Shown here: piece after piece, positions 33,991 through 41,975 of the stretch | How positions within the stretch are numbered: the stretch's first letter is position 1 | How the letters are laid out: every line of letters begins with the position of its first letter | NCBI RefSeq assembly: GCF_000373905.1 | Contig: NZ_KB892705.1 | Coordinates: 2,437,020-2,501,019 of the forward strand | DNA: 64,000 nucleotides | Source: Mycobacterium sp. 155 | GTDB taxonomy: Bacteria > Actinomycetota > Actinomycetes > Mycobacteriales > Mycobacteriaceae | Reading direction: 5' to 3' | Position numbers and translations under genes: made by a program | Notes under the pieces: generated by a model | The model's input: the letters and a program-made list of their open reading frames with translations, nothing else | The model's database searches: none | What the model was told of the DNA's origin: nothing

Positions 33991-34022
33991 TTGACATTCA
34001 GTGCATGCGTTAACTATAGTTA
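33991..34022 (+). promoter_or_regulatory. Near-consensus promoter with an overlapping palindrome
   Basis: TTGACA at 33991-33996, an 18-base spacer, and TATAGT at 34015-34020: very close to the housekeeping sigma consensus, which is rare in mycobacteria. The -10 is inside a perfect 12-bp palindrome, TAACTATAGTTA (34011-34022), well placed for a repressor. The expected start of the message is about 40 bases before the phasin-like ATG. Confidence 0.65.
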
Positions 34023-34065
34023 TCGATGTTCGTATCCGAACTACACAGCTACCCAGGGAGAAACA

Positions 34066-34368
34066 ATGAACACCGCACAAGAAATCGGTCAGAAGGTTCA
34101 GGAACAGGCGCTGGAGACCGTCCGCAAGACGCAGGACGCCGTCGTCGAGGCAGTCACCATCTGGACCGAGACGGCCAACAAGCTCGCCGCACAACTGCCG
34201 GAGTTCGCCAAGGACTACAAGGGTCCGGAATTCGCCGACTTCACCAAGCAGTTCCCTACCGCCGCAGACCTCATCGATTCCAATTTCGACTTCATCGAGC
34301 GGCTTCTGACCAACCAGCGCGACTTCGCCCAGCGCATCCTCGCAGCCACGCAGCCGGTCGCCAAGTAA
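34066..34368 (+). CDS. Phasin-like granule protein (second)
   Basis: 100 residues from ATG 34066, preceded by CAGGGAGAAACA. It is wholly helical and amphipathic: EIGQKVQEQALETVRKTQDA, VTIWTETANKLAAQLPEFAK, then PTAADLIDSNFDFIERLLTNQRDFAQRILAAT. This heptad-like pattern without cysteines or tryptophan clusters fits actinobacterial phasins. It stands alone between two IclR genes with a strong promoter, as expected for an abundant granule coat protein. It could also be a generic small coiled-coil protein, but the nearby phaC makes the phasin call reasonable. Confidence 0.68.
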   Translation: MNTAQEIGQKVQEQALETVRKTQDAVVEAVTIWTETANKLAAQLPEFAKDYKGPEFADFTKQFPTAADLIDSNFDFIERLLTNQRDFAQRILAATQPVAK

Positions 34369-34521
34369 ACGGTTCGATCGACAACGAGCGGGCTGCGCGC
34401 CCCACCCGGGCCGTAGCCCGCTCATCGTGTGTCAGTCCAGGTTCGACGCCACGGTCGACTCGACGGCGGGCTCGCGTTCACATGCACGTTGTTCACGCCG
34501 CATCTCCGGGAGTACAGGCTC

Positions 34522-35331
34522 ATGGCAGGCAATTCGACAGATCCGGGCCGTTCGGTCACCAGCAAAGTCGCGGCAATACTGATGGCATTCAGTGGCGACG
34601 CCGTTCTTACCCTGACCGAGATCGCCAGTATCGCAAACCTGCCCACATCGACCACGCATCGTCTGGTGTCCGAGCTGCTGGCCTGGCGCCTGTTGGAGCG
34701 CACCGACGAAGGCGGTTACCGGATCGGCCTGCCGTTACGAATCATCGGAAAAGACGCGGCCGATTTTGACGTCCTGAACCGCGCGATCCTCATGGTGCGG
34801 GCTCGTCCAGTGCTCGACGAGTTGGCCTGGACGATGCGCACGGATGCCAAACTGGGCACGCTGCTCGACGACGAGATCGTCTTTCTCGGGAACAGCGGAC
34901 CGAGCGCTACCGGGGCATCCCTGACACCGACTCCGCCGGCACATACGACCGCCATCGGAAAAGCCCTGCTGGCTTTCTCTCCGACAAACGTCATCGACCG
35001 AGTCCTCGCCGACGGTACGCGGGCGGCGAAGACGATGACCGCGCCGGACAAGCTTCGCCAGGAACTATCAGTCATCCGGCTCACGCAAGTCGCGACCGCG
35101 CGCGATGAATCGCAGTGCGCCCCTTCATCGATTGCCGTGCCGGTCTTCAGCGGCGGGGGCAATGTCGCTGCGGCGATCGAGTTGACAATCCGCGATTCCG
35201 ATATCGACGTCACAGCCGCTACGGGTGCGCTGACCGTGGCGTGTAGAAGCCTGTCTCGACAGTTGGCTACCGAGTTTCGCGACGACGGCGCAAATCGCTC
35301 CTGCGGGCACCGGAACGAAACCGCAGTGTGA
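34522..35331 (+). CDS. IclR-family regulator (second)
   Basis: 269 residues from ATG 34522 (MAGNSTDPGRSVTSKVAAIL), GGGAG nine bases upstream. Winged helix LTEIASIANLPTSTTHRLVSELL; effector domain with DDEIVFLGNSGPSA, PAHTTAIGKALLAFSP and SSIAVPVFSGGGNVAAAIEL. The last 15 residues are polar and variable. It follows the phasin-like gene by 153 bases in the same direction. Like its sister at 32932 it has no cysteine-rich or other extra domain. Together they frame the phasin gene, which suggests they regulate it. Confidence 0.9.
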   Translation: MAGNSTDPGRSVTSKVAAILMAFSGDAVLTLTEIASIANLPTSTTHRLVSELLAWRLLERTDEGGYRIGLPLRIIGKDAADFDVLNRAILMVRARPVLDELAWTMRTDAKLGTLLDDEIVFLGNSGPSATGASLTPTPPAHTTAIGKALLAFSPTNVIDRVLADGTRAAKTMTAPDKLRQELSVIRLTQVATARDESQCAPSSIAVPVFSGGGNVAAAIELTIRDSDIDVTAATGALTVACRSLSRQLATEFRDDGANRSCGHRNETAV

Positions 35332-35400
35332 GCTGACGAATCACCTTACGCGCCAACGCCTGGCCTGATAGCGAGACATCAAGGATCACCACTTGGGAAT

Positions 35401-35850
35401 ATGCCGCCGATGTCCGGTGTTGCGCCCGTGGTGACTGAAGCCGAGCTGAGCCCGACCGACTGGGTACGCAAGCAGACCGAACAGATCCTCAAGCAGGGCA
35501 CCACCGATGGCGTCGAAATCCTCGACCGCCCCGTCGTCTTGTTCACGACAACGGGCGCCAAGTCTGGGAAGAAGCGGTACGTGCCGCTGATGCGGGTCGA
35601 GGAAAACGGAAAGTACGCGATGGTCGCGTCGAAGGGTGGCGCACCGGAACACCCGTCGTGGTACTTCAACGTCAAGGCCAATCCGGCAGTCACAGTGCAG
35701 GACGGCGACAAGGTTCTCCAGCTGACTGCACGCGAACTCGACGGCGACGAGCGCGCGCACTGGTGGAAACTCGCCGTCGAAAGCTACCCGCCGTACGCCG
35801 AGTACCAAACCAAAACTGCGCGGCAGATCCCCGTTTTCGTGGTGGAGTAA
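35401..35850 (+). CDS. Ddn-like F420-dependent nitroreductase/quinone reductase family protein
   Basis: 149 residues; start ATG 35401 or 35410 (both weak ribosome sites). The DUF385 split-barrel fold is seen from RPVVLFTTTGAKSGKKRYVPLMRV (about residues 45-68), with the F420-phosphate-contact TGAKSGK, then ASKGGAPEHPSWYFNVKANP and the ending YQTKTARQIPVFVVE. In mycobacteria this family uses reduced F420 to reduce quinones (Ddn is the activator of pretomanid). No other F420 gene is close. It may be transcribed with the IclR gene 69 bases upstream or alone. Confidence 0.9.
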   Translation: MPPMSGVAPVVTEAELSPTDWVRKQTEQILKQGTTDGVEILDRPVVLFTTTGAKSGKKRYVPLMRVEENGKYAMVASKGGAPEHPSWYFNVKANPAVTVQDGDKVLQLTARELDGDERAHWWKLAVESYPPYAEYQTKTARQIPVFVVE

Positions 35851-35892
35851 GCGCACCGTCTGGACGTCAGCGCCACTGGCTGAGCGTCCCGT

Positions 35893-36981
35893 TCAATCCG
35901 AAGACTCGCCGCCACAAGCCAACGTCGGGTAGTAGGCGCTGGTGACCCGGTTGCCGCCACCGCTCCTGGACTGCTGCATCGCGCGCGTTGCCAGGGTTAC
36001 GAGGGTGTCGACGGCTTCCTCTGCGGGAAGGTCCGCCGCCGAGCGCAGCGGGCTGCACACGGACCCGATACTCGTGGTCAGCCGCATCTCAGTGGTATTG
36101 ATCGAGCCACGTATTCGATCGATCAGCGGCGACGGATCGTTGGTCTTGAACACGTCGGCGATCAGAAAATCACTTTCGGTGATGTGTGCCAGCGGCACCT
36201 TGTGGCGAATCGTCTCCCGCAATGCGCGTCCGACGGCAACCCGCGCACTGAGCGTGCCATGCACGCCTTCCATGTCGGTCAGCAGCGCCACGTCGTCGAT
36301 GGACACTGCAACCACGACAAGGTACTGGTCGTCGTGGCGACTTGCGGCACCGAACATCGTGGCCGCTGCGATGTCGAACGCCTCCCGGTTGAGCAGCCCG
36401 GTCAAGGGCTCGATTTCGTCCGGATGCCGCATGGCGTCGGGGTCGACGAGCTGCACCGCCATTCGGCACATCAGCGACGGGAACGCCAGGACCAGGCTGA
36501 CGACAATCGCGCCGGCCGCACCCAACAAGACGTCGGTGAGCGCCACTCGCACCGCGAGGTACACGGCGACGATCTCACCGGCAGCCAGTGTCAGCACCCA
36601 TACCCGACGGCTGTGCAGGAAGGCCGCGTAACTGGTGAGCATCGCGTAGACCGACATGCCGAGCAGACCGATCATCGGATTGGTCAGCACCAAGCAGGTG
36701 ACGATGATCCCCAGAGCTCCGACGGCAAGGATGATCCAGGACTCGGTCCGGCTGGGCCATTGCAGGCGCCACCACCGCCAGGCCATGACGATCCCGCCGA
36801 TGGTGATCAGGCCCGCCGTGTAACGCACAGGGCCGCGCATCCCCATCGAGCTGGCGAACAGGAGCAGCGGTACCACACTCAACACGAGCATGGACACCGC
36901 GTTGAGCCCCCGCATCCTGTCACGCAGGCCAAGCGCCGCTAAGTGTGCGGTGCGTCCGTAGTAATGGTCGTACGGACTCAC
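35893..36981 (-). CDS. Membrane protein with a degenerate GGDEF domain
   Basis: 362 residues from GTG 36981. Residues 20-175 form about six membrane helices. From residue 190 there is a diguanylate-cyclase-like domain beginning EPLTGLLNREAFDIAA, the normal start of GGDEF domains, but where the GGDEF/GGEEF signature should be the chain reads AHITESDFLIADV, so the glycines of the nucleotide loop are gone. The metal-binding aspartate region is VAVSIDDVALL. It is therefore unlikely to make c-di-GMP; binding of nucleotide or a purely structural role is possible. Stands alone. Confidence 0.8.
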   Translation of the reverse strand: MSPYDHYYGRTAHLAALGLRDRMRGLNAVSMLVLSVVPLLLFASSMGMRGPVRYTAGLITIGGIVMAWRWWRLQWPSRTESWIILAVGALGIIVTCLVLTNPMIGLLGMSVYAMLTSYAAFLHSRRVWVLTLAAGEIVAVYLAVRVALTDVLLGAAGAIVVSLVLAFPSLMCRMAVQLVDPDAMRHPDEIEPLTGLLNREAFDIAAATMFGAASRHDDQYLVVVAVSIDDVALLTDMEGVHGTLSARVAVGRALRETIRHKVPLAHITESDFLIADVFKTNDPSPLIDRIRGSINTTEMRLTTSIGSVCSPLRSAADLPAEEAVDTLVTLATRAMQQSRSGGGNRVTSAYYPTLACGGESSD

Positions 36982-37175
36982 GCCGCCCTCACCTCACCGA
37001 CTGTTACGACGGAAGGCCGTCGCGGCCGGCAGCTCAAAATCTGCGCCACAGCCGCAATTGTCCCACTCCCGCCCAACAAGACCACCCAGCATGGCGCTAT
37101 CGGTCACATTGCGTGGCCCTGAGGTGTCGGAGAAGTAGGAGCACGTCCACCGATCACAGCGAACAGGCCATCGAC

Positions 37176-37601
37176 ATGACTGCAATCACCACAACTCACA
37201 GCACTTCCGCACGCACGGTCGCCTACTGGATCATCACCGGTCTACTCGCCGTAGAACTGATCCTCGGCGGCATTTGGGACGTCCTGCGTATTCCAATGGT
37301 CCGCGACGTCGTCACCGACCTCGGGTATCCCACCTATCTGCTGGTGATCCTGGGGACCTGGAAGCTGCTGGGCGGAGCAGCGATCCTGGTCCCGGGATAT
37401 CCCGTGCTGAAGGAGTGGGCATACGCAGGCGCCTTCTTCGTCTTCTCCGGGGCGATGGTCTCGCACTTGACGACGGGCAAGGACTTGCAGGAGCTTGGAG
37501 TTCTGGCCGTCGCGCTCGTACTGGTAGTCGCATCGTGGGCGCTGCGTCCATCCAGCCGCCGCGTCAGCGGCACAGCGGATCGATCGGCATCCGGCCCATG
37601 A
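37176..37601 (+). CDS. DoxX-family membrane protein
   Basis: 141 residues from ATG 37176. Four membrane helices: TVAYWIITGLLAVELILGG, YLLVILGTWKLLGGAAILVP, WAYAGAFFVFSGAMVSHL, LGVLAVALVLVVASWAL. The Y-L-x-x-I-L-G-x-W-K-x-L-G-G-x-A motif is that of DoxX-like proteins, thought to assist redox or envelope functions. The stop overlaps an ATG (ATGA at 37598-37601) of the sigma-factor frame, and that gene's preferred start is only 24 bases further, so the two are co-transcribed. Confidence 0.82.
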   Translation: MTAITTTHSTSARTVAYWIITGLLAVELILGGIWDVLRIPMVRDVVTDLGYPTYLLVILGTWKLLGGAAILVPGYPVLKEWAYAGAFFVFSGAMVSHLTTGKDLQELGVLAVALVLVVASWALRPSSRRVSGTADRSASGP

Positions 37602-37624
37602 CCGTGACAAAGGAGTGCGACCCC

Positions 37625-38500
37625 ATGCCGGACAACGACCGGTGGGCGGAGCCGTTCGAACGCGCCCGTCCGCAGTTACGCGCGGTGGCCTACCGCATGC
37701 TCGGTTCGCTCGCCGACGCCGAGGACGCCGTGCAGGAAGCGTGGCTGCGGCTCAGCGGTGCCGATACCACGGCAGTGCACAACATCGACGCCTGGCTCAC
37801 CACCGTAGTTGCCCGCATCTGTTTGAATGTGCTGCGCGCCCGGCACATTCGGCCTCAGGAGGAATCACTCTCGACGATTCCGGATCCCGTCATCGACGCG
37901 CCAGACGACATCGACCCGGAACATCAAGTGCTGCTGGCCGACTCGGTCGGGTTGGCGTTGTTCGTCGTCCTCGACACGCTCGCACCCGCGGAGCGTCTTG
38001 CCTTCGTGTTGCACGACGTGTTCGCGGTGCCGTTCGACGACATCGCGCCGATCGTCGACCGTTCGGTGGAAGCCACCCGCAAATTGGCCAGCCGGGCTCG
38101 TCAGCGCATCCAAGCAGCCGGAACATCACCCGATCGCGACCTGGCCACCCAACGAAACGTCGTCGACGCATTCTTCGCTGCCGCGCGCGGCGGAGAACTC
38201 GACCGGTTGGTGTCGGTTCTGCATCCCGACGTCGTGTTACACGGCGACTTCGGTCCAGGCGGCAGCCGATCGGAGCACGGCGCCGACGCCGTGGCCCGGC
38301 TCGCCAGCGTGTATGCCCGCTCGGGTGCACAGGTGCACCCGGCTACGGTCAACGGCGTGGCGGGTGCCGTCATCGTCGCAGCCGGCCGGGTGGCAGCGGT
38401 CATGGGCTTCGTCGTCGTCGACGAACGGGTCACCGAAATCGATGTGCTGGCCGACCCGCGACGACTGTTGCGTCTCGACGTCAGCGCCGTGCTCGATTGA
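37625..38500 (+). CDS. ECF41/SigJ-like sigma factor with SnoaL C-domain
   Basis: 291 residues from ATG 37625, behind AAAGGAG; an upstream ATG at 37598 is the alternative. Sigma region 2 is at about 10-80 (AVAYRMLGSLADAEDAVQEAWLRL, the usual -10 binding helix) and region 4 at about 110-165 (LAPAERLAFVLHDVFAVPFDDIAPIV). The C-terminal 120 residues are a SnoaL-like domain (VVDAFFAAARGGELDRLVSVLHPDVVLHGDFG) that regulates the sigma factor in cis, replacing a separate anti-sigma. ECF41 sigmas usually act on an adjacent oxidoreductase-type gene; here DoxX takes that place. Confidence 0.9.
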   Translation: MPDNDRWAEPFERARPQLRAVAYRMLGSLADAEDAVQEAWLRLSGADTTAVHNIDAWLTTVVARICLNVLRARHIRPQEESLSTIPDPVIDAPDDIDPEHQVLLADSVGLALFVVLDTLAPAERLAFVLHDVFAVPFDDIAPIVDRSVEATRKLASRARQRIQAAGTSPDRDLATQRNVVDAFFAAARGGELDRLVSVLHPDVVLHGDFGPGGSRSEHGADAVARLASVYARSGAQVHPATVNGVAGAVIVAAGRVAAVMGFVVVDERVTEIDVLADPRRLLRLDVSAVLD

Positions 38501-38554
38501 CTTTGTCGGTGCTTGCCGCGGAACCTTATTTGGCTTCCGTCCAGAGTCGCCGGA

Positions 38555-38905
38555 TCAGCTCGATCGAACGGTCGCGCCGCTCACGGTAGGCGCCGAACGA
38601 CCGGGTGCTGCGCTCAGGAGATGGCCCCACTCTCGCCGTGCGGTGCGGAATGCCGGCTGCAGGTCGTCCACGTCAGTCGTCACCTGCCGACCGGAGGCCA
38701 GATCCACCAGGGCCTCGGCCAATTCGGACGGGCACATACGACAACCCTGCGCTACCTCGATCAACTCGACGATCTCATCTTCCCAGCGCCGACAACGCAA
38801 CCCGACCAGTACACCGGCCGCAAGGCTGATCATTCGCACTTGAGCGATGTGGTGCTTCTCAGAGCTCGGATCCGCTTCATAAGTTTCCAACGTTGTCTCC
38901 TGCAT
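38555..38905 (-). CDS. Small ANTAR-domain-like protein
   Basis: 116 residues from ATG 38905 (an in-frame GTG at 38923 is the other option). Residues 22-75 look like an ANTAR RNA-binding domain: ISLAAGVLVGLRCRRWEDEI then VELIEVAQGCRMCPSELAEALVDLA, with the typical A-x-GVL and A-E-A-L positions, though the two tandem-aromatic positions are poor. ANTAR proteins bind paired hairpins in nascent RNA and stop termination. There is no GAF or receiver partner domain. It converges with the sigma-factor gene. Confidence 0.55.
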   Translation of the reverse strand: MQETTLETYEADPSSEKHHIAQVRMISLAAGVLVGLRCRRWEDEIVELIEVAQGCRMCPSELAEALVDLASGRQVTTDVDDLQPAFRTARREWGHLLSAAPGRSAPTVSGATVRSS

Positions 38906-39239
38906 GAACCTGCCGCTGACCACTGGGCATACCCGGGCGTCGGTGCGGCCAAACTCCCCCGAAGGTTGTCCGATGCACGCAAAGCGACCAGGTGGTGATG
39001 CGACTTTCCCGCAGTTCTGTCATACGCGGTCTCCAAGAGCGCACTGGCGGTCTTCGGCCGCAGTCTCAACGCCGAACGACCGCATCCGAACATGTGCGCG
39101 ACGAATGTCCACTTTTCGCTGATCCGGACCGAAATGATCGCTCCGACAGTTGAATACACCTGTCACGGCGCAGTAGAGCGCCCCTTGTAGCCGCCGATCG
39201 CCGGGCCTACGGTTAAATTCGACGGAAGGTGGTCCCGCG
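38906..39239. other. 334-bp gap
   Basis: No gene supported. It must hold the promoter of the ANTAR-like gene (minus) and of the 66-residue gene (plus; a GAAGG ribosome site is just before 39240). Open frames here lack ribosome sites and mycobacterial codon bias. Confidence 0.5.
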
Positions 39240-39440
39240 ATGGAAATCTACAAGTGGTGGCTCAATCTGCCCCTGGACAGCAAGGAATGGCTGCGCGAGA
39301 ACCTGCGCGCTGAAGAACTACCGCCGCAGGTGTCACAACATATTGCCGAGGCCGGAGGTCCTGGCACCGATAAGGCCAGTGACGTTCTGACCGCGGCGGA
39401 TTGGGACTTTATCGAGACCCAGTCGGAGTTCGTGGACTGA
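39240..39440 (+). CDS. Small acidic protein of unknown function
   Basis: 66 residues from ATG 39240, with GAAGG nine bases before. Sequence MEIYKWWLNLPLDSKEWLREN, then a Pro-Gly-rich turn and AADWDFIETQSEFVD at the end. It has no membrane segment or cysteine. The regular coding composition and ribosome site argue it is real. I do not recognise a family; similar short proteins occur singly in mycobacterial genomes. Confidence 0.6.
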   Translation: MEIYKWWLNLPLDSKEWLRENLRAEELPPQVSQHIAEAGGPGTDKASDVLTAADWDFIETQSEFVD

Positions 39441-39820
39441 CACTGGGCCGGGCTGCGCAACGTTCGCCCACCACGCACAGAAGTTCCCCAGTAGCCGCAC
39501 AGTCAACTTTGCGGAAGCGGTTCAGCCGCAGTTCGGCATCAGTTCGGAGAGAGCCGGGCGCCGCGAGACAAACCGGGGCCGTAGAAGAGCCCGTCCAGTT
39601 CGCATTCCACTACGCCCAGCCGCAATCCTTACCAAGACTGGACCTTCGACCAACAACCGAGGGACGGAACCGATCCCGACGAAATACGTGGAATTGTATT
39701 TTGACGCAGGACGCATCTCCCGTCCGACTCACTATCCCGGGGAGAGAACCATTTCGTCGCGACGGCCAGAAACGAAGACCGCTAATAAGCGACCCGCGCC
39801 GGTATCCGTCACGCCGTTTG
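39441..39820. other. 380-bp gap between converging small genes
   Basis: Frames are open here but without starts, ribosome sites or recognisable protein. I see no strong hairpin. Nothing further can be claimed. Confidence 0.5.
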
Positions 39821-40111
39821 CTAGCTCCCGTCCGCCCCGGCCGCTCCATCTGAGTGACCCTGGCTGGACTGCGAACGATAAGCTCGCGCATAGGCACTGA
39901 TCGGCTTCCGAAGGGCCAGCGCGCCGAAAGCTCCGCCGATCGCGGTCAAGGCCGCCACGCCGCTGAGTTTCCAGAACAGCTCACCGTGACCTGTCTGGTG
40001 CACGATTACCCAGTAGGCCACGCAGCCAGCCGTAAACAGCAGGATCCCCGCGAACAGCACACCGAAACTCGACGGGTAGTTGGTTTTCCTCTCGGTGCTC
40101 TTTTTCACCAT
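39821..40111 (-). CDS. Small two-helix membrane protein
   Basis: 96 residues from ATG 40111, after AATAGGGAGAC. Two membrane helices: YPSSFGVLFAGILLFTAGCVAYW and LFWKLSGVAALTAIGGAFGALAL, each with short flanking charges; the C-tail is polar (YARAYRSQSSQGHSDGAAG). No family recognised. A plausible TATAAC-like -10 is not seen; an A/T-rich stretch TTGATTCTAAACAAATAG is directly before the ribosome site. Confidence 0.65.
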   Translation of the reverse strand: MVKKSTERKTNYPSSFGVLFAGILLFTAGCVAYWVIVHQTGHGELFWKLSGVAALTAIGGAFGALALRKPISAYARAYRSQSSQGHSDGAAGADGS

Positions 40112-40536
40112 GTCTCCCTATTTGTTTAGAATCAAGGTCGCATCGTTGCGGCCGATTGGAAAAGTAATCCGGGGAGACATAGTTGCCTTGACCCTTGACT
40201 CGCCGAGTGATTGTAGTACCGCGCTATTGGAAAGTCAATGACTTATGCGGCGACCCTACTCCTGCACCAAGTAACCAGAGGTCGAATTCAGAAGAACTTT
40301 GGCTTCGGAGTCGAATGCGCTCGCTGTGGCCAGCCAATTTTCGTCAGATGCCGAGTTCTGCGGCGAGGATCTTCGCGTCGTTAGTGGCAATGGTGAGCCA
40401 TGCCTCCCGCACGCGGCCGCAAAATCGGTCGCGCCGTACGGGTCAGCGGTCGCGCCGCGTGCGGCACGACCGACCCGGTAGCTTCAGCAAACAGCGGTCC
40501 CGTCAAACCCAGACCGGTGAAAGCCCGTGGCTAGCT
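40112..40536. other. 425-bp gap
   Basis: Upstream DNA of the small membrane protein and downstream DNA of the DUF4189 gene (both minus). GGGTCAAGGCAA-type short repeats occur around 40185-40200 but no gene or clear terminator is seen. Confidence 0.4.
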
Positions 40537-41067
40537 CTATGAGGCCGCGGTCGGCGGTCCCGGATTCTTCGCGATGGTGGGGGCATTGGTGGAACAACCC
40601 GACGTCAGGATGTGGCCGCCTGGGTTCTGCGCCAGGGCGCTTTGCTGAGCTCGGTAGATGAACGGGCCGATGCCGGTGGCCCAATCCTTCGTGCCGGCGA
40701 CGGCAAGTGCGATACATGCGCTCTGGGTACCGCCCATATACCCGCAATGGTCGCCACCTTTGCTTGTGCAGTCGTTAAGGGAGGCGATCATCGCGGAATG
40801 CTCATCCGCTCCAGTTCCCACGCCGCCGATCTGGTCACCCGGAGAGTTGGCAGTCTGGGGGTATCCGCGGCTGACCGCCACCCAGGTGCTGGGTGGAGTT
40901 GGTGGAGCCTCAACGATTGTCGGGGGTGGAGTCGGGGGCGAGACGGGCGGTAGCGCATTTGCCGGTCCGGCCGCGGCGAACCCACCGGCGGCCATCGTGG
41001 CGGTAACCAGCGTTGCGGCTGCCGCAATCAGTCCGTGACGATACGGGCTTCGATAGGTGGTGGTCAT
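40537..41067 (-). CDS. Secreted DUF4189-domain protein
   Basis: 176 residues from ATG 41067 behind GAGGAGATCGCC. The N-terminus is a signal peptide (GLIAAAATLVTATMAAGG, ending AGPANA, residues 12-40), followed by a proline-rich linker (PPVSPPTPPP). The rest is a DUF4189 domain: WVAVSRGYPQT, then AMIASLNDCTSKGGDHCGYMG with paired cysteines, and a C-terminal GCSTNAP. DUF4189 proteins of mycobacteria are small exported proteins of unknown role; disulfide pairing of the four cysteines is expected. Confidence 0.8.
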   Translation of the reverse strand: MTTTYRSPYRHGLIAAAATLVTATMAAGGFAAAGPANALPPVSPPTPPPTIVEAPPTPPSTWVAVSRGYPQTANSPGDQIGGVGTGADEHSAMIASLNDCTSKGGDHCGYMGGTQSACIALAVAGTKDWATGIGPFIYRAQQSALAQNPGGHILTSGCSTNAPTIAKNPGPPTAAS

Positions 41068-41975
41068 GGCGATCTCCTCTCGAGTTGAGGCCCGCGGTGG
41101 GCTCATACACCTGTAGGAGCACGCCGCACGCCCCGGTCGGACACTTTTTGAGGCCTCGATTCGCGCGATCGGATACGCGTGGGTGAACGAGCGTGTGAGC
41201 GCTGGTTGCTTTCAGCTCACATCGCCACGGTTCGACGAAGTCGCGGCCATGGCCAGTCGCATCGCCCGCCGCGTTGACAAGCAGGGACCAGGTGCGGATG
41301 TGGATCGTGCCAGGTGTGACGGTCATCGTGTTTGACCCTTGCTGCATCCGGGGCAACGCCCGACCGCTCCGGAGAAAGAAGAATTACCGATTTGAGTTGT
41401 CCACTCATTATTGATCAATTCGCTGCGTGATGGTAGGCATAATATTGTATTCGAGCAACTAATGAATACTTGCCAGATGGGGCCGACGGGCTCATCCTGA
41501 AGCTGAGGCGAGTACCGATATTTGGTCGCGCCGTAATTAGTGGAATCACTAAAAAGAGCGGGTGCGTCATAGTGACAGATGTGGAATAAGTCGCCGGACG
41601 GCTGATAGTGGGTGATGCAACAGGAGTTGTGAGTTCCCTGTCTATATGCTGTGTAATTACCGTATATCGCGACGTGGTATGGATTCTGTAATTCAAGTTT
41701 CGGTGACAACTGGACTGGTTCGGTCCGCTCGGCTGCGTCGCCCGCACCGAGTTTTGGGTGCCGCCCAAAAAATGTCCTCGGCCGTGACGTCTGTTGCTCC
41801 TACCCGTGAGGAGTACACCACGGCCGAAGGAGCGTGCATGCCCGTCGTATTGCGTACGCCGACCGCCGGCGGCCAGAGGGACCGCTCCCGGCCCGGCTCG
41901 GACCGACAACCAAGTTCGCGGAATGAGCACTAAAATCACGGGTTGTCGCCGACGGATCCCTGAGGAGGCGATGTG
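41068..41975. other. 908-bp gap with a low-GC islet
   Basis: About 41380-41720 is clearly AT-richer than everything around it. On the minus strand a 128-codon frame from a TTG at 41709 to 41323 reads as a Tyr/Cys/Asn-rich protein (ICHYDAPALFSDSTNYGATK) with codon use unlike the host. No ribosome site. It could be a decayed foreign gene or untranslated DNA. The rest holds the promoters of the divergent DUF4189 and sigma genes. Confidence 0.4.
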
